Source: Sporosarcina luteola (GTDB taxonomy: Bacteria > Bacillota > Bacilli > Bacillales_A > Planococcaceae). Taken from it: a stretch of DNA of 64,000 bases. Made by a program: the position numbers and the translations under genes. The notes beneath the pieces were generated by a model. That model was not told where the DNA came from. It did not search any database and saw only the letters and a list, made by a program, of their open reading frames with translations. Positions 9,785 to 18,153 of this stretch are shown here, piece after piece. Each line of letters begins with the position of its first letter. Position 1 is the first letter of the stretch. Location of the stretch: the NCBI RefSeq assembly GCF_023715535.1, contig NZ_JAMBOI010000012.1:1-64000 (forward strand), given 5' to 3'.

Positions 9785-11103
9785 TCTTGACACTCCTTTT
9801 CATCCTTAACTGCTGCCAGTGCTTTTGCTGTCCGGAACAATAGATCAACGCCTGTCAGAAGAACTTCCTCATCATAGTCGAACCGTTCATGATGATGTCC
9901 CGCTGCCAGATCCGTTCCAATGATTGTATACGTTGCAAGACCGCCTCGCTCTTTCACTCTTTCCATGAAATATGTGGCATCTTCGGAACCGGCGGATTGA
10001 GTGCTCATTGGAATGACATGATCAACATACGGTGAAGACGTCGCCACTTCGGAAATGATGTCGACCAATGACTCACTTGGAGTACTGCTAACAGCTTCCC
10101 CGACAATTTGAATGTCCACCTCTGTTTGATGCATTGCAGCGGCCCCTTGTAAAATCGATAAAGCTTGCGCTCGAATGTACTCATTCACTTCCGATGTCTC
10201 TCCGCGTGTTTCAATTTGCAGGAATGCAAGTGGCGCAATAATATTACGCCCGCTTCCCGCCTTCAATACACCGACATTGACGCGGGATGCTCCATCTGCG
10301 TGACGGGGGATTCCATATAGTCCGAGGACTGCCGTTGAGGCCGCTACCAATGCATTTTGTCCTTCATTAGGCGCAGCACCGGCGTGAGCCGCTTTTCCTT
10401 TAAAAACGACATCCATTTTCGTAGTTGCAAGGAACCCTGCATTGCCTGCAACTACGTGACGAGCTGTAACGCCTGTCCCTATATGAGTTGCGATGAAGAA
10501 GTCAACGTCATCTACAACACCTGCTTCTGTCATTGACTTTGCACCGCGCGTCCCCTCTTCCGCAGGTTGGAAAATCAGTTTTACGACCCCGTTAAGCGAA
10601 TCTTTTTCTTCCATCAGCAGTTTGGCAAGCCCCATCCCGATTGCCGTATGACCATCATGACCGCATGCGTGCATCGTATTTTCATTGACTGAAGAGAATC
10701 CTTCATCAAATGGCAAATGTCCTGGTGATAGTTCTTCCTGAATTTCGAGCGCATCCATATCTACCCGGAATGCTATGACCGGACCAGGTCTCCCTGTATC
10801 GAGGACGCCCACAACGCCCGTCATTCCATCCTTCAGCCGTTCCAACCATCTTTCATCGGCGCCATTTTGTCTCGCCCATTCAAAATGTCGATCCAACGCA
10901 TCCTGTTCCGGGACGCCCATTCTTGCTTCCCTCTTCATCACCTCTTCACCTGCGTGCACTTTATAGCCTAAGTCTTCTAAATAGCTGGCTACAATCGATG
11001 CTGTACGCATTTCCATAAAACCGATTTCAGGGTTTTGGTGAAAATCGCGTCTCCAGTTTTGAAGCAGTTGGTGAAGTTCTTCCATATACTGTATCTCATC
11101 CAT
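9781..11103 (-). CDS. abgA: M20 amidohydrolase, AbgA-like
   Basis: Partner M20 hydrolase resembling AbgA. It shares with AbgA the N-terminal HWRRDFH-type helix (NWRRDFHQNPEIGF), the RMG(V/L)P segment, and VLDTGRPGPVIAFRVDMDAL, then the metal-binding HACGHDGHTAIGMG and PAEEGTRGA motifs. I choose ATG 11103 (440 residues) because GGGAGTGA stands 8 nt ahead; the longer reading begins at a TTG 15 nt upstream that includes the ribosome binding site. It lies between abgT and abgB with coupled translation into abgB. Confidence 0.87.
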   Translation of the reverse strand: MDEIQYMEELHQLLQNWRRDFHQNPEIGFMEMRTASIVASYLEDLGYKVHAGEEVMKREARMGVPEQDALDRHFEWARQNGADERWLERLKDGMTGVVGVLDTGRPGPVIAFRVDMDALEIQEELSPGHLPFDEGFSSVNENTMHACGHDGHTAIGMGLAKLLMEEKDSLNGVVKLIFQPAEEGTRGAKSMTEAGVVDDVDFFIATHIGTGVTARHVVAGNAGFLATTKMDVVFKGKAAHAGAAPNEGQNALVAASTAVLGLYGIPRHADGASRVNVGVLKAGSGRNIIAPLAFLQIETRGETSEVNEYIRAQALSILQGAAAMHQTEVDIQIVGEAVSSTPSESLVDIISEVATSSPYVDHVIPMSTQSAGSEDATYFMERVKERGGLATYTIIGTDLAAGHHHERFDYDEEVLLTGVDLLFRTAKALAAVKDEKECQE

Positions 11104-11138
11104 AATAGTCACTCCCAAATAGTTTCATTTATCAGAAA

Positions 11139-11173
11139 GGCGTACCGTCCACGGAAATCCGCAACAGTACGCC
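11139..11173 (-). other. Intercistronic hairpin between abgT and abgA
   Basis: GGCGTAC at 11139-11145 pairs with GTACGCC at 11167-11173. No T-run follows, so it is more likely an mRNA processing or stabilising structure than a terminator. Confidence 0.4.
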
Positions 11174-11188
11174 ATGTAGATTCATAAT

Positions 11189-12724
11189 TCACGGTGTATA
11201 GAATGGCGTTACGCCTGGCCCAAATGGGATGTCGGCATAGAAGAACACAAGAATGAGAATGATCCAAACACCTAGAAACGCCAAGGAATAAGGAATCATC
11301 AAGGATATCAATGTTCCAATCCCCGCTTTTTTGTCATACTCGCGCATGAATGATAAGATCACTACGAAATACGCATTTAGCGGAGTAATGATATTCGTTG
11401 AAGAATCGGCTACCCGATATGCCACTTGCGTAAATGCAGGATGGTACCCAAGCTGCATGAACAGCGGCACGAATACAGGTGCTTCCAATGCCCACTTCGC
11501 CGATCCGGAAGTAATTAAGAAATTCAGCAAAGCTGTGAAAATAATGTATCCGATAACAACCCACATGCCCGTAAGATTGATTTCTTTTAACCATTCTGCG
11601 CCATTGACCGCAATCCATGTACCAATATTTGTCCAGTTGAAGTACGAGATAAATTGAGCTGCTGCAAAAATGAGCACGATATATCCTGACATTTCCCGGA
11701 TGGATGCAGTCATATGTTTTGAAACATCTTTTGTCGATTTAATCGTACCAGTTGTCAATCCATACGCGACGCCTATCGTCACGAAGAACAAGATAATAAT
11801 CGGGATGATGCCGGTTAAAAATGGTGAAGGAATCATACCGCCATCCTCATTGCGCAACGGAGAGTCCGGCCAAAAAATAACGAGCAGCAACAAAGCAATA
11901 TAACCGAGTCCTGCCAAGCCAGCATTGCGAAGGCCTTTACTCGCATTCGGCAAATCATCATCCATCGACTTCAATACGGCATCCCCTGTATATTTTCCAA
12001 GTTTAGGTTCAATAATTTTATCAGTTATCAGTCCACCGACAATTGTCAAAATGAAAACAGAAGCGATGTTAAAGAACCAATTGTCCACCGGTGTGACAAC
12101 CACTGTTTCATCAATCATTTTTGCAGCTTCGGTCGAAATTCCGGCTAACAGTGCGTCTGTACCTACTACTAATAAATTGGCTGTAAATCCAGCACCTGCA
12201 CTTGCAAAACCAGCTGCCAAACCGGCAAGCGGATGACGCCCAAGCTTATAAAATACCATTGCCGCAAGCGGAGGAATTAAGATCATCGCTGCGTCAGAAG
12301 CTATATTCCCCATGATCCCTGTAAAGACAACTGCATATGTAACCAATTTCGCAGGTGCTTTCAATACGGTTTTTTTAATCGCAGTTTCTAGCAAACCAAC
12401 TTTTTCTGCTAAACCGATTCCAAGCATCATCGCCAAGACAAGACCTAAAGGCGCGAAGCCTGTGAAGTTCGTTATCATGGACGAGAGAATGTATTGCAAT
12501 CCTTCTCCAGAAAGTAAGTTCTTGATCTGCAGCTGTTCTCCTGTTCCAGGATGAATAACGGATGCATTAAACTGCGCAAAAATGAATGACGCGACCATTA
12601 CTGCGATTGCCAAGTAGACAAATAGCATGAAAGGATCTGGCAGTCTATTTCCAACCCTTTCAACGATGTTTAAAAATCGTATAAACAATCCTTGCTTCGC
12701 AGTTTTCTCTGTTGGTTTACTCAT
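11189..12724 (-). CDS. abgT: AbgT family transporter
   Basis: Inner-membrane transporter of the AbgT family, which imports p-aminobenzoyl-glutamate in E. coli; some family members export sulfonamides. The 511-residue protein has about eleven hydrophobic segments, the PDPFMLFVYLA start and the conserved SGSAKWALEAPVFVPLFMQLGYHP region near residue 400, plus DSSTNIITPL. As first gene of the minus-strand operon it would supply the two hydrolases. Its promoter region is shared with the divergent regulator gene. Confidence 0.92.
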   Translation of the reverse strand: MSKPTEKTAKQGLFIRFLNIVERVGNRLPDPFMLFVYLAIAVMVASFIFAQFNASVIHPGTGEQLQIKNLLSGEGLQYILSSMITNFTGFAPLGLVLAMMLGIGLAEKVGLLETAIKKTVLKAPAKLVTYAVVFTGIMGNIASDAAMILIPPLAAMVFYKLGRHPLAGLAAGFASAGAGFTANLLVVGTDALLAGISTEAAKMIDETVVVTPVDNWFFNIASVFILTIVGGLITDKIIEPKLGKYTGDAVLKSMDDDLPNASKGLRNAGLAGLGYIALLLLVIFWPDSPLRNEDGGMIPSPFLTGIIPIIILFFVTIGVAYGLTTGTIKSTKDVSKHMTASIREMSGYIVLIFAAAQFISYFNWTNIGTWIAVNGAEWLKEINLTGMWVVIGYIIFTALLNFLITSGSAKWALEAPVFVPLFMQLGYHPAFTQVAYRVADSSTNIITPLNAYFVVILSFMREYDKKAGIGTLISLMIPYSLAFLGVWIILILVFFYADIPFGPGVTPFYTP

Positions 12725-12977
12725 GACTTACCTCCCGTGGTGTGATTGATAGTGTTGAAGAACTGCAAATTTTGTTCATTTTCTCTACATCACGTGAATG
12801 CGCTTTCATATCGTTTAACTAAAAGACGCTGAAATAATAACCTGCATGCGATAAGAGTAGATTTATTATTAGACCTATTTAGGACATGTCTTGAAAAGAG
12901 TATAGCAAGCACTTTTTAAGAATGCAATCCCATTTTTACTAAAAATGAAAGTATTTTATTAATTAGCTCAGATTCAT

Positions 12978-13006
12978 TGATTCTCCTTGAAGTTTCCTTG
13001 TATAGT
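12978..13006 (+). promoter_or_regulatory. Sigma-A type promoter of the abg regulator gene
   Basis: TTGATT (12978-12983) and TATAGT (13001-13006) are 17 bp apart, 42 nt before the start codon at 13048. The 320-bp divergent region 12725-13047 contains nothing else that I can assign; it must also carry the abgT promoter. Confidence 0.55.
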
Positions 13007-13047
13007 TTAAATGAGAGCTTATTTACTGGGAAAGGAGCTAGTCAATT

Positions 13048-14364
13048 ATGCTCAAAATAGGCGTCATTACAGCTAGTCACTCTATCGAAATGATTAAACA
13101 AGTCGAATCCTATTTACCAGATCATTGCGAGTTAACGTTCATCCCGTATCGGCAAATCAAAGAAATTACAGTGTTGTACGAACAGCATCATTTGTACTAT
13201 GACGGCATCCTATTGAGTGGTAGGTTGGCTTATAAGATATTGCTCCAGCATTCAACTGTATTACCTACACCTACTTTCTATTTGGAAATTACAGAAGGCG
13301 ACTTTTATAAACACCTATTCGCGATCCGGAATCAATTTAAAGAACTAGACTTTTCAAGGGTGTTTATTGATTTTCTGGGAGAATACGAGGATTCATTCAG
13401 ATTGTATGAAGTATTGAAAGAAGACGAAAGACCTTATTCCAGCCAACTGGAGTATGCGGATGATATTTACGAAAAGACTTTGCAAAAACATTTAACTCTA
13501 TGGGCGGAAGGAAAAATTGATTTTGCAATCACTCGTTTAAGTAACATTGTTCATCACTTGAATGAAGCCGGCATTCCCAATACGTTCATTTTTCCCTCAA
13601 AAGAATCCATTTGGGAACAATTGCAGCAAATTATTCACGAACTGCAAATCTCCCATTTGCAGGAAAACCAATGGGCCATCGGGATCATTACAATTACTGA
13701 TGATGCGGATGATAGTGAATTGGATTTCAAACAGGTTCTACTGCACAAAGCTTTGTTGGAGTTTAATCATCACACAAATTATTTCTCCATCATTCAAAGG
13801 CAGCGCAAAGGTTTTGAGGTCGTTACGTCTCATGCTGAACTGAAAAAAATAACGAATGATTTTACAAACTGTGCCGCCATCAACTACTTAACAAATGCAC
13901 TCCCCTTCCAAGTAAACATCGGATGGGGTGTAGGAACTACACTTTACCAAACAAAAAAAGATGCCTATATCGCCAATAATGAAGCGGCAGCAAATGATTT
14001 CTCTAGCGCTTACCTCATAAGAGATCGAGAAGAGGTCATCGGCCCCCTAGGCATGGATAGTTGCATTGAATATAGCGTGTCGATCAATCCGGAAATAGAG
14101 AAGTTAAGCGAAAATCTTGAAATATCCAGTCTTCATATCCAAAAAATCATGGCTGTCCTAGCAAAAAATCAATCAAATGAGCTTACTTCGGAAGATCTTG
14201 CCTATCATTTAGGCCATACAGTCCGCCAAGCCAATCGCATTTTAAATAAATTGGAGGAAAAAGGTGTGGTCGAAACGATCTATCGCAAACAAGAAAAGTT
14301 GAGAGGACGCCCTAAAAAGGTATATCGCATCGACTTTCGAAAAACGTCCGAACGCAAACAATAA
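13048..14364 (+). CDS. Putative transcriptional regulator of the abg operon
   Basis: A 438-residue soluble protein. Residues 1-150 look like a ligand-binding or receiver-like alpha/beta domain (LKIGVITASHSIEMI). Residues about 215-345 form a second alpha/beta domain with GWGVGTTLYQTKKDAYIANNEA, which recalls the GGDEF / GTP cyclohydrolase III fold but lacks a GGDEF motif. Residues 367-438 are a winged helix (LTSEDLAYHLGHTVRQANRILNKLEEKG) ending in a basic tail. It is divergent from abgT and well expressed by signals (AAAGGAG). A role in controlling abgTAB is inferred from position only. Confidence 0.65.
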   Translation: MLKIGVITASHSIEMIKQVESYLPDHCELTFIPYRQIKEITVLYEQHHLYYDGILLSGRLAYKILLQHSTVLPTPTFYLEITEGDFYKHLFAIRNQFKELDFSRVFIDFLGEYEDSFRLYEVLKEDERPYSSQLEYADDIYEKTLQKHLTLWAEGKIDFAITRLSNIVHHLNEAGIPNTFIFPSKESIWEQLQQIIHELQISHLQENQWAIGIITITDDADDSELDFKQVLLHKALLEFNHHTNYFSIIQRQRKGFEVVTSHAELKKITNDFTNCAAINYLTNALPFQVNIGWGVGTTLYQTKKDAYIANNEAAANDFSSAYLIRDREEVIGPLGMDSCIEYSVSINPEIEKLSENLEISSLHIQKIMAVLAKNQSNELTSEDLAYHLGHTVRQANRILNKLEEKGVVETIYRKQEKLRGRPKKVYRIDFRKTSERKQ

Positions 14365-14391
14365 ATACGGCTTCCTACGTTCACGAATAAC

Positions 14392-14434
14392 AAAAAAAGA
14401 GCAACCCCTTATGAAATTAGGGGTTGCTCTTTTC
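14392..14434. terminator. Bidirectional terminator
   Basis: AGAGCAACCCCT / AGGGGTTGCTCT stem with an A-run before and TTTTC after, so it can work in both directions. It closes the regulator gene on plus. Confidence 0.85.
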
Positions 14435-14495
14435 AGTGATTGCATAGATAAGATGAATGACGAAAAAATGCTAATTGATAAAAGAACAGAAGCGA
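14434..14495 (-). pseudogene. Remnant of the 3' end of an NCS2 permease gene
   Basis: A 26-bp stretch (14466-14491) is identical to the end of the NCS2 permease gene at 19557-19582. On the minus strand both encode LFFYQLAF. In both places a GTTGCTCTTTTC terminator follows at the same distance (about 30-40 nt). This looks like a scrap of a duplicated permease gene with its terminator. No longer homologous coding is visible. Confidence 0.5.
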
Positions 14496-14509
14496 TTACT
14501 TTATTTATT

Positions 14510-14719
14510 TTACAACTCTCGTTTTGGTGCCGCCATTTTATCATCATCAACGGTACCTTTCCCCGCTTTGTTATCCGACGTTCCGTCAGAACCAACAGCA
14601 GTAGATCCGAATGGATCAAGAGCAGAAGCCATAGTATCCCCAGTAAAAGCACCTACACTAGTTGCTGTTGCCTCGCGTGAATCATGTTCTTCACGTTTTC
14701 GTTTATTACTATTTTCCAT
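14510..14719 (-). CDS. Small hydrophilic protein
   Basis: A 69-residue protein with AGGGAGTG eight nt before its ATG. It begins with a basic stretch (MENSNKRKREEHDSRE) and then becomes Gly/Thr/Asp/Ala rich (GAFTGDTMASALDPFGSTAVGSDG), so it is probably disordered. No membrane segment or known domain is visible. The adjacent bidirectional terminator would end its transcript. It may be a stress- or spore-associated small protein, but nothing in the sequence proves this. Confidence 0.6.
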   Translation of the reverse strand: MENSNKRKREEHDSREATATSVGAFTGDTMASALDPFGSTAVGSDGTSDNKAGKGTVDDDKMAAPKREL

Positions 14720-14892
14720 TCATTTCACTCCCTATATTGTTTTAGGACTCATCCCAAACTTATCTTGTCCAAAAGTGACAACTCCATGAGCCGATATTAA
14801 CAAGCATCTGAAAATTTATTCTCAAAGGAGCTCCGCCCAACCCCACTATTGAGTAGCTCCCCTTAAACACTTTTAATTTATTTAAAAAACCT

Positions 14893-14921
14893 TTGACTTT
14901 TTTTCAAAGAAACAGTACGAT
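14893..14921 (+). promoter_or_regulatory. Promoter of the ureohydrolase gene
   Basis: TTGACT (14893-14898) and TACGAT (14916-14921) with 17-bp spacing, 52 nt before the TTG start. Upstream, GGAGCT...AGCTCC (about 14827-14858) can form a hairpin. Confidence 0.55.
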
Positions 14922-14973
14922 TCAATCTAGAAGTTGAAAAAATTTAAAACCACATCGAAAGGAATTGACTTAA

Positions 14974-15921
14974 TTGACTAAAATTCTTTACGGAAACACA
15001 CCTTGCTTTTTAGGAGCAGATAACATCTCTGCTACTAAATCATTTGAAAATATAGATGCAGTAGTATACGGAATTCCATGGGAAGGAGCCGTTACATGGG
15101 GAGATTACACAGGTTGTGAACTTGGCCCGAAAGTGATGCGCTTAACTTCTGCTCGTTATAGCGGTTATTTACCGGAACTTGATCATATTGATGTGTTTGA
15201 ACATATGAAAATCGGAGATATCGGAGACATCGATGTCGTACCCGCTGATGTAGATGAAACAATGAATCGCATTACAAAATTTTCGAGCGATCTATGGAAA
15301 AGCGGGAAATTCCTAATTGGCTTAGGCGGCGATCATGGCGTTACTTTCCCAATCGTGAAAGCGCTTGCTGAAACGGGCAAAAAAGTCGGTATCATTCATC
15401 TTGATGCGCATTACGACAACCTCCCTTCTCATAACGGAGATCAATATGCACGATGCAGCCCGTTTGCCCGTCTATACGAGCAAGAAGGCGTTCGCAATGA
15501 AAGCATCATCCATACTGGGATTCACGGGCCAAGAAATATGCCGGAAGCCGGCCGTAATGCGAAGGAAGCCGGCGCTGTCACAGTAACGATTAACGATATT
15601 CGAAATGCGAAAGACTTAAAGGCACTTGCTGGTGATCTATATGCAATGGCTAGCAAAGAGGTAGATTGTGTCTACCTAAGCATCTGCAGTGACGTGCTAG
15701 ATTTTGCGTTCAACCCTGGCGGTCCAGTCGATGGCAACGGTCTTACTTCCTATGAACTACTTACGCTTGTCTACGAAATTTGCAAACAAGGTGTCATCGG
15801 GATGGACTTCGTGGAAATCTACCCACAACAAGATCCGAACCAAAACTCAGCACACTTTGTTTCAACAGTCGTTTTATATGCACTCGCTGGTGAAATTGCC
15901 CACAAACAACAAAACTCGTAA
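14974..15921 (+). CDS. Arginase/agmatinase-superfamily ureohydrolase with a variant metal motif
   Basis: Ureohydrolase fold enzyme, 315 residues, predicted to hydrolyse a guanidino or formimidoyl compound. Two metal motifs are normal: GGDHGVT at residue 118 and DAHYDN at 143. The third, normally SxDxDxxDP, reads SICSDVLDF (236-244): the first Asp is Cys238 and the Pro is Phe. The start is TTG, nine nt behind AAAGGAA. Downstream are a YheO-like regulator and an Nramp metal transporter, which could supply Mn2+ or Ni2+. Substrate unknown; agmatinase is only a family label. Confidence 0.85.
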   Translation: MTKILYGNTPCFLGADNISATKSFENIDAVVYGIPWEGAVTWGDYTGCELGPKVMRLTSARYSGYLPELDHIDVFEHMKIGDIGDIDVVPADVDETMNRITKFSSDLWKSGKFLIGLGGDHGVTFPIVKALAETGKKVGIIHLDAHYDNLPSHNGDQYARCSPFARLYEQEGVRNESIIHTGIHGPRNMPEAGRNAKEAGAVTVTINDIRNAKDLKALAGDLYAMASKEVDCVYLSICSDVLDFAFNPGGPVDGNGLTSYELLTLVYEICKQGVIGMDFVEIYPQQDPNQNSAHFVSTVVLYALAGEIAHKQQNS

Positions 15922-15940
15922 TTCCCTTTCACGTAAATTT

Positions 15941-15976
15941 TGTAAGTCTTCAACCCTTTCCTGAGGTTGAAGACTT
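15941..15976 (+). terminator. Hairpin behind the ureohydrolase gene
   Basis: AAGTCTTCAACC / GGTTGAAGACTT gives a 12-bp stem. The tail CTATGC is poor in T, so it may only partly terminate, or protect the upstream message. Confidence 0.5.
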
Positions 15977-16031
15977 CTATGCAAAGCGCAATTAAAGCGC
16001 TTACATAAGAAACTGAAAAATGGTGATAAAA

Positions 16032-16676
16032 ATGGCTGATACAAACGGAGAAATTAACAGTATTTTGAAGCGCTACGAGCCGATTGCTGATATGATTCAT
16101 GCTACTTTCGGCAGCAATTGTGAAGTCGTCGTACATGATTTAAGCAATGTTCAATCTTCCCTTGTTTATATTCAAGGAAACGTGACAGGTCGTGAAGTAG
16201 GTGCCCCTACAACCGAGGTTATTTTGAAACAACTACGCCAACATGGCAATGAAGTGAAAGATAAACTTGGATTTACGACACGAACGACAGACGGAAAAAT
16301 GGTGAAAACCTCCATCTCTTTCATTCGGAACGATGAAGGTGAAGTCATTGGTTATTTGGGCATAAACTTCGATATTACTGCTTTTTCACTGGTTAACCAA
16401 GTGATGAAAGAATTTACCACTGTATACGATGCAGAAGAAAATAGTAATCACCTGGATGAATCTTATGCGAAAAATATTGATGAAGTTTTTCATCATTTAA
16501 TCAGCTCTGTAACGCTGGAAATCGGAGTTCCTATTCCCGAAATGTCCCGAAACGAGCGCATTCGTTTTGTTCAGAAGTTGGAAGAGAGAGGCGCTTTCCT
16601 AATCCAAGGTTCCGGGGACCGCATCGCTACTGTGCTGGGTGTTTCAAAACAAACGATCTATAACTATTTAGAATGA
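16032..16676 (+). CDS. YheO-like PAS/HTH transcriptional regulator
   Basis: A 214-residue regulator of the YheO/DauR type. Residues about 8-115 are the YheO (PAS-like) sensor domain (KRYEPIADMIHATFGSNCEVVVHDLSN ... LGINFDIT) and the C-terminus is a DauR-type HTH (GAFLIQGSGDRIATVLGVSKQTIYNYL). I prefer the ATG at 16032, since GGTGAT precedes it; an in-frame ATG at 16020 has no good ribosome binding site. Lying between the ureohydrolase and Nramp genes, it probably controls both in response to a small molecule. Confidence 0.85.
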   Translation: MADTNGEINSILKRYEPIADMIHATFGSNCEVVVHDLSNVQSSLVYIQGNVTGREVGAPTTEVILKQLRQHGNEVKDKLGFTTRTTDGKMVKTSISFIRNDEGEVIGYLGINFDITAFSLVNQVMKEFTTVYDAEENSNHLDESYAKNIDEVFHHLISSVTLEIGVPIPEMSRNERIRFVQKLEERGAFLIQGSGDRIATVLGVSKQTIYNYLE

Positions 16677-16778
16677 AGTAAGAAGAAAATAGAATATACA
16701 CATGATGAAATCATCGTTGGTTTCATCCACCACAAATAAACGAAATATTCCAAACGTTGAAACGAGAGGTGTACTACA

Positions 16779-18038
16779 ATGACGAATGTTGAACTTGAGA
16801 ACATCCAAGTTGCAGAGAGAAAATCATTACTAGATAGAATAAAAGTGATTGGTCCTGGCGCCATCATTACTGCTTCTTTTATTGGTCCGGGGACCGTAAC
16901 AACTGCTACTCGAGCAGGTGCTTCGTATGGATATGCCATCCTCTGGGCGGTCGTCTTTTCGATCATCGCGACAATCGTGTTGCAAGAAATGACAGCACGT
17001 CTTGGGATAATTACGCGGAAAGGTCTGGGGGAAGCCGTTCGTGAACAATTCTCCAATCCCATATTAAAATATGGCTCCATGTGGCTTATAATGATTGCAA
17101 TCAGCGTCGGGTGTGCAGCCTATATGGCCGGCGATCTGCTCGGTACATCGCTCGGTATTTCAACGTTGACAGGCATTTCGCCGAATGTGCTTGGGCCAAT
17201 AGTGGGCATTATTATTTTATTTATTGGATTGAGCGGAAGTTATAAGTTGATTGAACGGGTCATGGTCTCCTTGATTGCCATTATGAGTTTGACGTTCATT
17301 ACAACAATGTTTGTCGCAAAGCCTAATCTTGGCGAATTGTTCCAAGGCGCATTCCTTCCGACGATCCCAAGTGGTTCCATCATTATGATCATTGCGCTGA
17401 TCGGGACGACAGTCGTGCCCTATAATTTATTTTTACACTCCTCCATGGTACAGGAACGTTGGAACAAGCCAACTGACTTGAGAGAAGCGCGCATTGATAC
17501 AATCGTCTCGATCAGTATCGGCGGATTGATTACAGCGGCAGTGTTGATTACTGCTGGAGCAATGATACAAGGTGTTGAAGTTTCAAGCGCTGCAGATCTA
17601 TCCCTTCAATTGGAACCCATTTTTGGCCAATGGGCGAAAGCGTTCATGAGCCTCGGACTGTTTGCAGCTGGATTTTCTTCTGCACTCGCTTCCCCGCTAG
17701 GTGCAGCGATGACTGTAAGCAGCGTTTTAAAATGGGAAAAAGGGATGAAGGATAAGCGTTTCAAAATTGTCTTCGCAACAGTGATGATCATCGGCATCGT
17801 CTGTTCGGGTCTTGGTTTCAATCCGCTTGACGTCTTACTGTTCGCACAAGCGTTGAATGGGATTTTACTCCCGGTGATCGTCATTACGCTTCTTGTCATC
17901 ATGAATAACAAAAAGCGTCTTGGTGAATTTGGAAACTCCGTGAAAGCGAATATTATTGGCGGAATCGTTGCTGTCATTTGTACGTTCCTCGGAATATATA
18001 GTTTGATTGATGCCATTAAAGCTTTTATTGGAGCGTAA
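16779..18038 (+). CDS. Nramp family divalent metal transporter
   Basis: Proton-coupled Mn2+/Fe2+-type importer, 419 residues with about eleven helices. The first helix reads IGPGAIITASFIGPGTVTT, where Nramp proteins of the Mn/Fe type usually carry a DPGN metal-site motif; here GPGT is present, so metal choice may differ. The PYNLFLHSSMVQERW segment (near residue 215) is the conserved transport region. It has GAGAGGTG before the ATG. Co-location with a metal-dependent ureohydrolase suggests it feeds that enzyme, or that it carries another substrate of the same pathway. Confidence 0.85.
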   Translation: MTNVELENIQVAERKSLLDRIKVIGPGAIITASFIGPGTVTTATRAGASYGYAILWAVVFSIIATIVLQEMTARLGIITRKGLGEAVREQFSNPILKYGSMWLIMIAISVGCAAYMAGDLLGTSLGISTLTGISPNVLGPIVGIIILFIGLSGSYKLIERVMVSLIAIMSLTFITTMFVAKPNLGELFQGAFLPTIPSGSIIMIIALIGTTVVPYNLFLHSSMVQERWNKPTDLREARIDTIVSISIGGLITAAVLITAGAMIQGVEVSSAADLSLQLEPIFGQWAKAFMSLGLFAAGFSSALASPLGAAMTVSSVLKWEKGMKDKRFKIVFATVMIIGIVCSGLGFNPLDVLLFAQALNGILLPVIVITLLVIMNNKKRLGEFGNSVKANIIGGIVAVICTFLGIYSLIDAIKAFIGA

Positions 18039-18068
18039 ATGTTACTATCAAGGCAAATCAGGAGAAAT

Positions 18069-18110
18069 AAAAGTAGCACAAACCATCCACATGGTCTGTG
18101 CTACTTTTAT
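18069..18110. terminator. Terminator, both directions
   Basis: AAGTAGCACA..ACCAT / ATGGT..TGTGCTACTT stem with TTTTAT on plus and a complementary A-run before it. It serves Nramp (plus) and the MFS gene (minus). Confidence 0.85.
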
Positions 18111-18153
18111 GCATATACTGATTCTGATTTATTATTTTACTATTCATCGCTTG

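Noticed and set aside
14242..14652. 136-codon minus-strand frame
   Set aside because: It overlaps the end of the regulator gene, a terminator and the small hydrophilic protein gene, and has no ribosome binding site.
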